Source: Streptomyces sp. NBC_00289 (GTDB lineage Bacteria; Actinomycetota; Actinomycetes; Streptomycetales; Streptomycetaceae). From it: 64,000 nucleotides of DNA. The stretch lies in contig NZ_CP108046.1 in NCBI RefSeq assembly GCF_041435115.1, positions 2,046,001 through 2,110,000 on the forward strand, written 5' to 3'. Positions 35,856 to 48,013 of the stretch are shown piece after piece; position 1 is the stretch's first letter; each line of letters starts with the position of its first letter. The notes under the pieces were generated by a model, which did no database searches, was not told the DNA's origin, and saw only the letters and a program-made list of their open reading frames with translations. Position numbers and translations under genes: made by a program.

Positions 35856-36956
35856 GTGAAGCGCGCGCTCACAGTCGACGACCTGGTCATCGCCGGGATC
35901 GCGCTGGCGGCCGGCCTGCTCGCGGCGTTCCTGCTGCGCATGCTGCTGCGCTGGCTGGGCAAGCACGCCGACCGTACGCGCTGGAGCGGTGACGACGTCA
36001 TCGTGGACGCGCTGCGGACCGTGGTCCCGTGGGCCGCGTTCGTGGCCGGCGCGGCCTCCGCCGGGGCGGCGCTGCCGCTGACGAGGACGGTGCAGAACCA
36101 CGTCAACCAGGCTCTCACCGTGGTGCTGATCTTCGTGGTGACGCTGACGTCGGCCCGGGTGATCGCCGGCCTGGTGCGCTCGGTCACCCAGTCCCGCTCC
36201 GGCGTCGCGGGATCGGCCACGATCTTCGTCAACATCACCCGGGTCCTGGTGCTGGCCATCGGTTTCCTGGTGGTGCTGCAGACGCTGGGCGTGTCCATAG
36301 CCCCGATGCTCACCGCCCTCGGTGTGGGCGGTCTGGCGGTCGCCCTCGCCCTGCAGGACACCCTTGCGAACCTCTTCGCGGGCATCCACATCCTGGCCTC
36401 CAAGACCGTCCAGCCCGGTGACTACATCCGGCTGAGCAGCGGGGAGGAGGGGTACGTCGAGGACATCAACTGGCGGCAGACGACCGTCCGGGCGCTGTCC
36501 AACAACCTGATCGTCATCCCCAACGGGGAGCTCGCCAAGACCAACATGACCAACTTCATGCGGCCCGAGCAGCAGTTGACGATCCTGGTCCAGGTGGGTG
36601 TGGCCTACGACAGTGACCTGGAGCACGTGGAGCGGGTGACGAGCGAGGTCGTCGCCGAGGTGATGACGGAGATCACCGGCGCCCTCCCGGAGCACGAGCC
36701 GGCCGTCCGTTTCCACACCTTCGGCGACTCCCGCATCGGCTTCACGGTGATCCTGGGCGTCGGCGAGTTCAGCGACCAGTACCGGATCAAGCACGAGTTC
36801 ATCAAGCGCCTGCACCGGCGCTACCGCGACGAGGGCATCCGCATCCCGGCGCCCACCCGGACGGTGGCCCTCCAGCAGGGCTCGGTCGTCATCCCGCAGC
36901 AGCGGAGCGTCGGGAACGAGCTGGGCGAAGCGGCCTCCGCCCAGCTCGACCACTGA
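35856..36956 (+). CDS. MscS-family mechanosensitive channel
   Basis: A 366-residue membrane channel with about four transmembrane segments. The pore helix region is APMLTALGVGGLAVALALQD, then TLANLFAGIHIL, closely matching MscS TM3. A beta domain follows (VQPGDYIRLSSGEEGYVEDI, NNLIVIPNGELAKTNMTNF) and an alpha/beta C-terminal domain. It should open on membrane tension to release osmolytes. GTG 35856 has GGAGG six bases upstream. It is convergent with the M1 peptidase gene, one base apart. Confidence 0.94.
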   Translation: MKRALTVDDLVIAGIALAAGLLAAFLLRMLLRWLGKHADRTRWSGDDVIVDALRTVVPWAAFVAGAASAGAALPLTRTVQNHVNQALTVVLIFVVTLTSARVIAGLVRSVTQSRSGVAGSATIFVNITRVLVLAIGFLVVLQTLGVSIAPMLTALGVGGLAVALALQDTLANLFAGIHILASKTVQPGDYIRLSSGEEGYVEDINWRQTTVRALSNNLIVIPNGELAKTNMTNFMRPEQQLTILVQVGVAYDSDLEHVERVTSEVVAEVMTEITGALPEHEPAVRFHTFGDSRIGFTVILGVGEFSDQYRIKHEFIKRLHRRYRDEGIRIPAPTRTVALQQGSVVIPQQRSVGNELGEAASAQLDH

Positions 36957-36957
36957 C

Positions 36958-40993
<4,036 letters not shown>

Positions 40994-41035
40994 CGTCCGC
41001 GGCCCGACGGCCTGTCGGGCCCGACGGCCCTCCGA

Positions 41036-41074
41036 GCTCCGCCCCTGCGGGCAGCCCGCCCGCGGGGGCGGAGC
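41036..41074 (+). terminator. Hairpin after icd
   Basis: GCTCCGCCCC at 41036-41045 pairs exactly with GGGGCGGAGC at 41065-41074. The 19-base loop itself contains a further GCGGGC/GCCCGC pairing. It starts about 43 bases after the icd stop and is the probable transcription end. Confidence 0.75.
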
Positions 41075-41101
41075 CACGTCCGGCCCTCTCGTCCGGGCAG
41101 A

Positions 41102-41147
41102 GCGAAGAGCACCGCCCGGGTTCCGCGAAGAGCACCGCCCGGGTTCC
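41102..41147. repeat. Perfect 23-bp tandem duplication
   Basis: Two adjacent exact copies, beginning GCGAAGAGCACCGCC and ending CGGGTTCC, at 41102-41124 and 41125-41147. They lie in the noncoding gap between icd and the convergent DUF5713 gene. Confidence 0.9.
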
Positions 41148-41245
41148 AACCGCCTTCCGCGGCGCGGGGGTACGGCTCGGCCGGTGCGTACACCGGTCCG
41201 AGCCGGCTCCTCACCACGAGGTCGGCGCCCGGTGCTCGGCGCGCC

Positions 41246-41273
41246 CGCCGTCGCAGGTCGACCTGCGACGGCG
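41246..41273. terminator. Perfect 28-bp palindrome (possible bidirectional terminator)
   Basis: A 14+14 bp palindrome centred on GGTCGACC, with arms CGCCGTCGCAGGTC and its exact complement. In RNA it could form a hairpin with a minimal loop and end transcription from either side. Its spacer-free symmetry would also suit a protein-binding dyad. Confidence 0.5.
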
Positions 41274-41413
41274 TCAGCCCGCGCGCCAGGCCCGGCAGCC
41301 CGTCGGCCGCGCGGTGTCCAGGAGTCGCGCGCGTACGGCGATGCGGTGGGCGGCCTGCGATGCGGCCCAGCTCGTGGACGGTCGTGCTGCGACACCGGGC
41401 CAGGGCACCGGCC

Positions 41414-41755
41414 TCACCACTCGCGGGTGGCGATCAGCTCCTCCACGTCCGCCTCCGCGAAGCCGTACGCGTCGGCGACGAACCAGAAGTTCTCGGCTAT
41501 CTCCTCACGGGCCACCGTCTCGATCTCGCTGCCGGCCTCCTCGAACGCCGCCTCCAGGTCGTTGAACTCCCCGGTGGCCGCCCGGGTCAGGGCATACAGG
41601 GCGTCGAGGTCGGCGGGCCGTTCGGCCTCGATGCGCTCGCACAGGGCGAGGAGGATCGCCCTGCCCCGGTCCACCACGTGGTCGGGGTAGTAGTCGTCCC
41701 TGTACAGGGCGCGCAGGAACGGATGGGCGCTCACCCGCTCGTTGCTGATCGGCAT
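41414..41755 (-). CDS. DUF5713 family protein
   Basis: A 113-residue soluble protein. [20 protein letters not shown], the middle [40 protein letters not shown] and the end [20 protein letters not shown] match the DUF5713 family in order. No function is known. ATG 41755 has CGAGGA five bases upstream. It is divergent from the N-formylglutamate amidohydrolase gene 83 bp away. Confidence 0.88.
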   Translation of the reverse strand: MPISNERVSAHPFLRALYRDDYYPDHVVDRGRAILLALCERIEAERPADLDALYALTRAATGEFNDLEAAFEEAGSEIETVAREEIAENFWFVADAYGFAEADVEELIATREW

Positions 41756-41838
41756 GACGGTCCTCGGCGTGCTCGGTGATGTGGCATGTGGCACCTTGAT
41801 CCTGCCCGAGACCACTGACACCGCCCCCGGAGCAGCCC

Positions 41839-42636
41839 GTGCCTCCTGTCGCACCGTCCTTCGAGTTCCTGCCCGGAGCGGACGCGTCCCCGGTGATCCT
41901 CCATGTTCCGCACTCCGCGCGGGAGATCCCGCCGGCCGTCCGCGCGGGGATCGTGCTGGACGACGGAGAGCTGGAGCGGGAGCTCGACCACATCACCGAC
42001 GCGCACACCGCACGGCTCGCCGACGAGGCCGCACGGCTGGCCGCGGTCGCCCCGTGGCGGTTCGTCAACCGGCTCTCCCGGCTGGTCGTCGACCCCGAGC
42101 GGTTCCCGGACGAGCGGGAGGAGATGCTCTCGGTGGGCATGGGCGCGGTGTACACGCGGACCACGCACCGTGCCGTGCTACGGCCCGCGGACACCGACCC
42201 CGAGCCGTTGGTCGCGCGGTATTTCCGCCCGTACGCCCGGGCGATGACCGACGCCGTGGCGGACCGGCTGGCCGCCACGGGCCGGGCCGTGATCGTGGAC
42301 GTGCACTCCTATCCCACCGAGCCGCTGCCGTACGAGCTGCACGGCGCGGGCCCCCGGCCGCCGGTCTGCCTGGGTACCGACCCTTCCCACACGCCGCCCG
42401 AACTGCTGGACGCCGCCCGGCGGGCGTTCGCGGGACTCGGTGACACAGGGCTCGACAGTCCGTTCAGCGGCGCCTATGTGCCGCTGGAGTTCTACGGCAC
42501 CGAGCAACGGGTCGGTGCCCTGATGGTGGAGATCCGCCGGGACACGTACATGACCGAGCCGGGCGGTCCGGCAGGCCCCGGGCTGTCCCGGCTCGCCGAA
42601 GCGCTGGCGGAGCTGGTGGACGCGGTGACGGGGTGA
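41839..42636 (+). CDS. N-formylglutamate amidohydrolase family protein
   Basis: A 265-residue zinc-dependent hydrolase. The opening PVILHVPHSAREIPPAV, the RLVVDPERFPDE stretch, VIVDVHSYPTEPLPYE and GTDPSHTPPELLD match the N-formylglutamate amidohydrolase family, which can act as HutG in the last step of one histidine-degradation route. No hut genes are adjacent, so its true substrate may differ. GTG 41839 follows GGAGCAGCCC. It is convergent with the acidic protein gene (12 bp between stops). Confidence 0.9.
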   Translation: MPPVAPSFEFLPGADASPVILHVPHSAREIPPAVRAGIVLDDGELERELDHITDAHTARLADEAARLAAVAPWRFVNRLSRLVVDPERFPDEREEMLSVGMGAVYTRTTHRAVLRPADTDPEPLVARYFRPYARAMTDAVADRLAATGRAVIVDVHSYPTEPLPYELHGAGPRPPVCLGTDPSHTPPELLDAARRAFAGLGDTGLDSPFSGAYVPLEFYGTEQRVGALMVEIRRDTYMTEPGGPAGPGLSRLAEALAELVDAVTG

Positions 42637-42648
42637 CGTCGAGGCGGC

Positions 42649-43176
42649 TCACGCCCGCAGCCACTCCGTGACCACCGTCTCCCCGTCGGTCCGCAGCCGC
42701 AGCGCGAACGGACCGGTGGGGGCCGCAGCGGATGCGAAGCGCCCCATGTCGTCGGCCTCCAGGGGCGCGGCCGACTGCGGGCCGGTGAGCACCTCGATCC
42801 GGGCCGCCCGCGGAGGCAGCAGCTGCCCCATCAGGCCCTGCGCGCTCACCTCCACGTCGATGGTCACCCCGTCCGAGTGGAAGGTCAGCATCCGCGGCAC
42901 GTCCGCGGCACCTCTGACCGGGAGGGCGTCGACCACCGAGTCGAAGGTCAGCTCCGCGATACAGGCGTCGAGGTCGTGCAGCGCGTAGGCCTCGACGGCG
43001 ATGCGGCCCAGCTCCGCCGGCACCGGGTCCAGGATGGCGGCGGCCCGGCGCAGCTCCTCCTCCAGCAGGTCGGCGTCGAACTCCGTGCCGTCGAAGCCCT
43101 CTTCACCGAGAGCCTCGTCCTCCGGGTCCATGCCGTTCGGATCGTTCATTCCGTTTAAGTCGTCCATGTCGTTCAC
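42649..43176 (-). CDS. Acidic soluble protein coupled to the sigma factor; anti-sigma candidate
   Basis: Unknown function, 175 residues. The first 45 residues are strongly acidic with DDLNGMNDPNGMDPEDE-like repeats. The rest alternates helices (LEEELRRAAAILDPVPAELG, EAYALHDLDACIAELTFDS) and strands (RMLTFHSDGVTIDVEVSAQG). It has no membrane segment. Its GTG start at 43176 overlaps the sigma-factor TGA as GTGA, so production is coupled to the sigma factor. By position it may be an anti-sigma factor or partner, but it shows no known anti-sigma motif. Confidence 0.75.
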   Translation of the reverse strand: MNDMDDLNGMNDPNGMDPEDEALGEEGFDGTEFDADLLEEELRRAAAILDPVPAELGRIAVEAYALHDLDACIAELTFDSVVDALPVRGAADVPRMLTFHSDGVTIDVEVSAQGLMGQLLPPRAARIEVLTGPQSAAPLEADDMGRFASAAAPTGPFALRLRTDGETVVTEWLRA

Positions 43177-43748
43177 AAGGCTTCCCGTGCGTCGAGTCGG
43201 GCCCGCAGGCGGCGCAGACAGCGCTGGCGCAGCGGGCCGATGCTGCCGACGGCGATGCCCAGTGCCGCGGACACCTCCTGGTAGCTGGGCGGTGGCGAGG
43301 CCATCAGGATGCGCAGCAACTGCCTGCACCGATCGCCGAGTTCCCCGAACTCCTGCCACAGATGCCGAATCCGCTCGGTCTCGGCGGCGGCCTCCTCCGA
43401 GTCGATGAGGAACTCCTCGGGCGTACGGTCCTCGCTGATCCGGTCGAGCAGATGCGGATCGTCCGTGGGCGTCAGCCGCCGCAGGCCCTTGAGCACCTTC
43501 AGGCACTCGTGGCGGGCGGTGCTCGCCAGCCACGACCCGGCCTTCTGCGGTTCGCGGATCCGCCCCAGGTGCTGGGCGAAACGGAACCACACGGTCTGGT
43601 AGACCTCGTGGCCGTCGGCGTCGGAGAGCCGGTGTGCGCGCACCACCGACCACACCAGCGGGCTCAGCCCCTCCACCAGCGCTTTCCAGGCCGCCGCGTC
43701 GCCGTCGACGGCTGACTGGACGAGCGCGCCGACATCTGCACGGTCCAC
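43173..43748 (-). CDS. ECF-like RNA polymerase sigma factor
   Basis: A 191-residue sigma-70-family protein with only regions 2 and 4. Region 2 is LVEGLSPLVWSVVRAHRLSD with EVYQTVWFRFAQHLGRIREP and GSWLASTARHECLKVLK. Region 4 is CRQLLRILMASPPPSYQEVS and GIAVGSIGPLRQRCLRRLRA. I prefer GTG 43748, which has GAGGGG seven bases upstream. An alternative ATG at 43811 overlaps the protease stop as ATGA and would add 21 residues. It lies between a coupled acidic protein and an S8 protease on the same strand and probably directs the local locus. Confidence 0.9.
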   Translation of the reverse strand: MDRADVGALVQSAVDGDAAAWKALVEGLSPLVWSVVRAHRLSDADGHEVYQTVWFRFAQHLGRIREPQKAGSWLASTARHECLKVLKGLRRLTPTDDPHLLDRISEDRTPEEFLIDSEEAAAETERIRHLWQEFGELGDRCRQLLRILMASPPPSYQEVSAALGIAVGSIGPLRQRCLRRLRARLDAREAL

Positions 43749-43807
43749 GGCCCCACCCCTCGTGTACGGCAAGTCATCGTACGCCGCGGAGGGGGCGGCT
43801 CCGACCC

Positions 43808-45241
43808 TCATGACCCGTAAGCCAGCTGCACGACGGGGGCCGGGCGCCAGCTGGACGGACGGAGCGCCGGTACGTGCGCCCCACGCACTTCGGCGAACTC
43901 CGTGTTGGCCGCGAGCAGTTCCCGCCGGGCGGCACGCGCGTCGGGTTCCTTGTGCGCGGTCATGTGGGCGGCGATCATGCCGGCCACCACGGGAGTGGCG
44001 AAGGAGGTGCCGCTCCAGTACGCGAAGCCGTCGAACAGCACCCGGTCGGGTGTGGCCGTGCTGCCGTCCTCGCTCAACAGGCCGGTGTGCGGCGGGTACT
44101 GGCAGGTGCAGTTGTAGGCGAAGCCGAACCGGCAGTCGTCGTAGGTGGAGTGGTGGTACACGTACGGGACGGGCGCGTCGAAGCCCGTGAGGGAGCTGAC
44201 CAGTCGCTCGCCGGGCGCGTAGGCCTTGACCCAGCCGCCGTGGTTGCTGAAGCAGGCACCGAACTCGCCGTCGCTGCGCAGCGCTCCGACCGACAGCACG
44301 GCGTCCTGGTAGTCGGGCAGGTCCGCGTAGGCGGCGGGCCAGAACGGCGTGGCGCTGGCGTTGTTGCCGGCGGCCGCGACGAGCAGGGTGCGCTGGTTCC
44401 GCAGCTCCTCCATGAAGGCGTCCATGCCGAGCAGGCCGTCGGTACGGCCGTTGGAGGTGCCGGCGGACAGGCTGAGGACCGCGGGCCAGCCGTGCCGGTC
44501 GACGGCCTCGAAGAGCTTCGCGCCGAACTCGGACTCCAGGACGGCGCCCGCGTCGTTCAGGGTGTTGCGTACGGTGACGTCCGTGTTGGGCGCGACGGCC
44601 GCGACGATCCCGGCGATGAACGTGCCGTGGCCCACGTACTGCTGCAGGACGCCCTGTTCGTCGGTCTCCTGGATCTGGGCGTCGCCCTGGGTGTGGGCCA
44701 GCAGCGGGTAGGAGCGGTAGTCGTGCATGAGGCCGTTGTCGATGACGAGGACGCCGATGGCGGTGTCGGCGTCGTAGGCACCCTCGACCACCGCCGGGTT
44801 GGGCCCGCCGGTGAGCGGGGCGGGCAGCGGCTCGTCGCCGGGGCAGGCGTTGACGGGGGCGATGGACACCACGTGGTTGCGGCTGACCAGGCGTCGCCCC
44901 GTGCGCCCCTCCGCCTCCCTGAGCGCGCGCAGGGCGCCGGCGACCGCCCGGTCGCCCCGTCGGTCGCCGTGGCCCGGATCGCCGACCTGGATACGGGTGA
45001 TGCCCGTGCGGTTGGTCTCCGGACTCGCCCGGCGCACCTGGTCGGAGACCAGCCCGGTGGCGGCGGTGAAGTGCGTGCGCACGGTGTCCTCGACGACGCG
45101 GGCCTCCTCGCCGTCGCGGGCGAGGACGACGCCCTTCTCGTAGAAGAACTCGGCCGCGTCGTCCGGCCCCATCGCCAGGGGAACGTCGGGCATCGAACGC
45201 TGGATCTGGTCGAACTGCTCGTGGAATCGCTGAGGTGCCAT
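43808..45241 (-). CDS. Cytoplasmic S8 (subtilisin-like) serine protease
   Basis: A 477-residue subtilase. The triad is Asp168 (VLVIDNGL), His205 (VGHGTFIAG) and Ser413 (SGTSFATPVVAG), with the oxyanion-hole Asn at AAGNNAS (about 293). About 150 residues precede the catalytic domain, but the N-terminus MAPQRFHEQFDQIQRSMPDV has no signal peptide, so the enzyme appears intracellular. A cysteine-rich insert (DDCRFGFAYNCTCQYPP) interrupts the domain before Ser413. ATG 45241 has GGGAGGG seven bases upstream. The gene heads the minus-strand unit protease-sigma-acidic protein and is divergent from the CHAT gene. Confidence 0.93.
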   Translation of the reverse strand: MAPQRFHEQFDQIQRSMPDVPLAMGPDDAAEFFYEKGVVLARDGEEARVVEDTVRTHFTAATGLVSDQVRRASPETNRTGITRIQVGDPGHGDRRGDRAVAGALRALREAEGRTGRRLVSRNHVVSIAPVNACPGDEPLPAPLTGGPNPAVVEGAYDADTAIGVLVIDNGLMHDYRSYPLLAHTQGDAQIQETDEQGVLQQYVGHGTFIAGIVAAVAPNTDVTVRNTLNDAGAVLESEFGAKLFEAVDRHGWPAVLSLSAGTSNGRTDGLLGMDAFMEELRNQRTLLVAAAGNNASATPFWPAAYADLPDYQDAVLSVGALRSDGEFGACFSNHGGWVKAYAPGERLVSSLTGFDAPVPYVYHHSTYDDCRFGFAYNCTCQYPPHTGLLSEDGSTATPDRVLFDGFAYWSGTSFATPVVAGMIAAHMTAHKEPDARAARRELLAANTEFAEVRGAHVPALRPSSWRPAPVVQLAYGS

Positions 45242-45342
45242 GGCGTGTCCCTCCCACAGAAGCGGTGGTCCTCAATCAGAGCGGCCGGGCCGTCGATTGA
45301 TACAGCGCCAAACGCGTGTGGGGTGCAACAGGGAGCACTACC
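45242..45342. promoter_or_regulatory. 101-bp divergent promoter region between S8 protease and CHAT genes
   Basis: TCAATC at 45272-45277 and GATTGA at 45295-45300 form an inverted repeat around a GGCC-GG-GGCC-like centre. On the minus strand TTGCAC (45331-45326) is followed by TGTATC at a spacing of about 18 bases. Both genes must be controlled from here, so one regulator could switch the whole locus. Confidence 0.4.
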
Positions 45343-47967
45343 ATGCGTGGAGTGACAGCGGGAAGCGACTCTGTTCTCGAACTCCTGCCGATGGTGTTCG
45401 CCGCCCCGGGCGAGGCTCTGGCGAGGGCGGAGAGCCTGCTCGACAACGATGCTCCACCGTTGCATGCCTCCGTCGCCCACCAGGTGATCGGCATCTGGCA
45501 GCGGGACTTCGGCGATCTGCGGCTCGCGCTCACCCATCTGCGGCGCGCCCGCGACCTCGCGGCGCGCGCGGAGTCGGCCGACCGCGAGGCGGACGTCCTC
45601 GGCACGCTCGGTGTGGCGCTGGTCCACGCGGGCCGCACCCGGCAGGGGCTCACCGCCTTCGAGCGGGGCGTCGCGCGCGGCACCGGCCTCACCCGCGCGC
45701 GTGTCCTGTACCGGCGGGCCTACGTCTGGTGGGTGCTGGGCCGTCACGGCGAGGCGCTGGAGGACGTACGCCGGGCGATCGCCGTACTGCGGCAGGCCGA
45801 CGACGTGATCTGGACGGCACGGGCGCTGACCCTGCGCGCGACCGTGCACCTCGCGCTGGGGGCGGTGGAGCGCGCCGACGCCGACTTCTCCGCCGCCGAG
45901 GCACTGTGGGACACCACCGGCCAGGAGCACGACAAGGCCGACGCCGTGGAGAGCCGGGGCCTCGCCGCGTTCCGCTCGGGTGACGTCCCGGTGGCGCTGC
46001 GGCTGCTCGACGAGGCCGAGGAGCGGTACGCCAAGCTCGGCACGCCGACGTTCATGCTGAGCATCCGGCGCGCCGAGGTCCTGATGGCCGCCGGCCTCGC
46101 TCCCGAGGCGCTCGCGGAGGCCGACGCGGCAATCGGCGTTCTCGACGGCATCGGCGGGCAGTCCACCCGCAAGGCGGAACTGCTGCTCGTCGCCGCCCGG
46201 GCCGCCCGGCTCGCCGGCGACCCGCACACCGCGATCGCGCGCGCCGCCCTGGCGGTACGGCTGTTCGCGGGGCAGCGGCGCACCTGGTGGGAGACGCACG
46301 CCCGGCTGGTGCTGATCGAGGCGCGGCTGGCCGCCGGGCGCGGTTCGGGCCGGCTGGTCGCGGACGCGGCCGCGGTGGCCGACCGGCTGGCCGGCTTCGG
46401 CGCGCCGACCGCGCCGGAGGCCTCGCTGCTCGCGGGCCGGACGGCGCTGGGCCTCGGCTGGACGGCGGACGCCGAACGGCACTTCGCCGTCGCCGCCCGC
46501 AGCCGGCACAGCGGGCCGCCGCTCGCCCGGCTGACGGGCTGGGTGGCGCAGGCGCTGCGGGCCCGGGCCGCCGGATCCGGCCGGGGGGTCCTGGAGGCCT
46601 GCCGGCGCGGCCTCGACGTACTCGACGACCATCGGATGACGCTCGGCGCCTCGGAGTTGCGAGCCCGCGCCACCGAGCAGGGCGCGGAGCTGGCCGCGCT
46701 CGCCCAGCGGGCCAGTCTCGACTCGGGCGGCCCGCGGCGGCTGCTGGTGTGGAGCGAGCGGTGGCGGGCCACCGCGCTGTCCGCGCCGCCGACCCGGCCG
46801 CCCGCCGACCCCGCGCTGCTCAGCGGCCTGACGGCGTTCCGCGAGATCGCCGCCCGCGCGGAGGCCGCCCGCATGGACGGTCACCCGGTCCTGGCGCTGG
46901 AGCGGGAACAGCGGCGCCTGGAACGGGAGATCCGCTCGCGGACCCTGCACATCCGCGGCGAGTCCCCCGGCGACGGGCACCGGTTCGACCCGGGCAGGCT
47001 GCTGGAACGCCTCGGTGACGACGTACGCCTGGTGGAGCTGGCCGTGCTCGACGGGCGGGTGCACGTGCTGCTGTGCGGGCAGGGGCGGGTGCGGCGGTTC
47101 GAGGCGGGACTGCTGTCCGACGCGGAACGCGAGGCCGAGCATGTGCAGGCCGGGCTGCGGCGGCTGGCCCATCCGGGGGCCGAGGCGAGGCTGCCGGTGG
47201 TGGAGGCGGCCGGGCGGCGCTTGGAGGAGCTGCTGCTCGGACCGGCCGCGGCGCACCTGGGCGGCGGGCCCGTCGTGGTGGTGCCGCCGGGCCGGCTGCA
47301 CCGTGTGCCGTGGGCGCTGCTGCCCTCGCTGCGCGAGCGGGTGCTCAGCGTGTCGCCGTCGGCGAGCAGCTGGCTGCGCGCCCGGGAGACCGAGCCGCCG
47401 CCCGGGGGCCGCCAGGTGCTGGTGCGTGGACCGGGCCTCGCCACCGGCGGCGCGGAGGTGCCCGAACTGGCCGCCCGCTACGGCAGTCCCGTCGTGCCGG
47501 TCGTGCTGGAGGAGGACGACGCGCGCGTGCCCCGTGTCCTGGCGGAACTCGACGGTGCGGCGCTGGCCCACATCGCCGCGCACGGCACCTTCCGCGCGGA
47601 CAGTCCCCTGTTCTCGGCGCTGCGGATGGCCGACGGCCCGCTGATCGTCCACGACTTCGAGCGCCTGGACCGCAGTCCGTACCGGATCATCCTGTCCTGC
47701 TGCGACACCGCCCGGTTCGCGTCGGTCGGCGCCGACGAGCTGCTCGGTCTGGTCACCGCCCTGCTGCCGCTGGGCACGGCGGGGGTGGTGGCGTGCAGCG
47801 CGCCCGTCAACGACGCCGCCGTGGTGCCGTTGATGCTGGCGCTGCACAAGGGGCTCAGCTCCGGTCTGTCCCTGGCCGAGGCGCTGCGCGACGCCCGGAG
47901 CGCGCTGCCGGGCGACGCGGTGCACCAGGCCACGGGGTGGGCGTTCACGGCGTTCGGGGCGGCCTGA
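45343..47967 (+). CDS. TPR-CHAT protein (caspase-like protease candidate)
   Basis: An 874-residue protein. Residues about 1-480 are helix-turn-helix repeats of TPR type (DLRLALTHLRRARDLAARAE, RQGLTAFERGVARGTG and others). The C-terminal third is a CHAT domain of the caspase/separase clan. The catalytic His747 is in HIAAHGTFRAD and Cys787 in ILSCCDTARF, followed by the typical GVVACSAPVND and the end HQATGWAFTAFG. ATG 45343 has GGGAG seven bases upstream. No signal peptide or membrane segment is visible. TPR-CHAT proteins act in bacterial conflict systems, where TPRs sense a partner and CHAT cleaves a target; the target here is unknown. Confidence 0.92.
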   Translation: MRGVTAGSDSVLELLPMVFAAPGEALARAESLLDNDAPPLHASVAHQVIGIWQRDFGDLRLALTHLRRARDLAARAESADREADVLGTLGVALVHAGRTRQGLTAFERGVARGTGLTRARVLYRRAYVWWVLGRHGEALEDVRRAIAVLRQADDVIWTARALTLRATVHLALGAVERADADFSAAEALWDTTGQEHDKADAVESRGLAAFRSGDVPVALRLLDEAEERYAKLGTPTFMLSIRRAEVLMAAGLAPEALAEADAAIGVLDGIGGQSTRKAELLLVAARAARLAGDPHTAIARAALAVRLFAGQRRTWWETHARLVLIEARLAAGRGSGRLVADAAAVADRLAGFGAPTAPEASLLAGRTALGLGWTADAERHFAVAARSRHSGPPLARLTGWVAQALRARAAGSGRGVLEACRRGLDVLDDHRMTLGASELRARATEQGAELAALAQRASLDSGGPRRLLVWSERWRATALSAPPTRPPADPALLSGLTAFREIAARAEAARMDGHPVLALEREQRRLEREIRSRTLHIRGESPGDGHRFDPGRLLERLGDDVRLVELAVLDGRVHVLLCGQGRVRRFEAGLLSDAEREAEHVQAGLRRLAHPGAEARLPVVEAAGRRLEELLLGPAAAHLGGGPVVVVPPGRLHRVPWALLPSLRERVLSVSPSASSWLRARETEPPPGGRQVLVRGPGLATGGAEVPELAARYGSPVVPVVLEEDDARVPRVLAELDGAALAHIAAHGTFRADSPLFSALRMADGPLIVHDFERLDRSPYRIILSCCDTARFASVGADELLGLVTALLPLGTAGVVACSAPVNDAAVVPLMLALHKGLSSGLSLAEALRDARSALPGDAVHQATGWAFTAFGAA

Positions 47968-47992
47968 CCCCTCCCCCGATCACGGGGGTCAG
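47964..47992. terminator. Hairpin between the convergent CHAT and LuxR genes
   Basis: CTGACCCC at 47964-47971 pairs with GGGGTCAG at 47985-47992, with a 13-base loop holding an extra CCCCCG/CGGGGG overlap. The left arm includes the CHAT stop codon. It can serve both genes. Confidence 0.6.
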
Positions 47993-48013
47993 ACCGCCGG
48001 TCCGGTGCGTGGT

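Noticed and set aside
43749..43811. Sigma-factor start at ATG 43811 with ATGA overlap to the protease stop
   Set aside because: The overlap is attractive, but there is no SD and the added 21 residues look unlike sigma factors; GTG 43748 has GAGGGG. Kept as an alternative.
45343..47967. CHAT protein as part of a type III-E CRISPR (Craspase) system
   Set aside because: No gRAMP, Cas1/2 or repeat array is nearby; only the domain architecture is similar.
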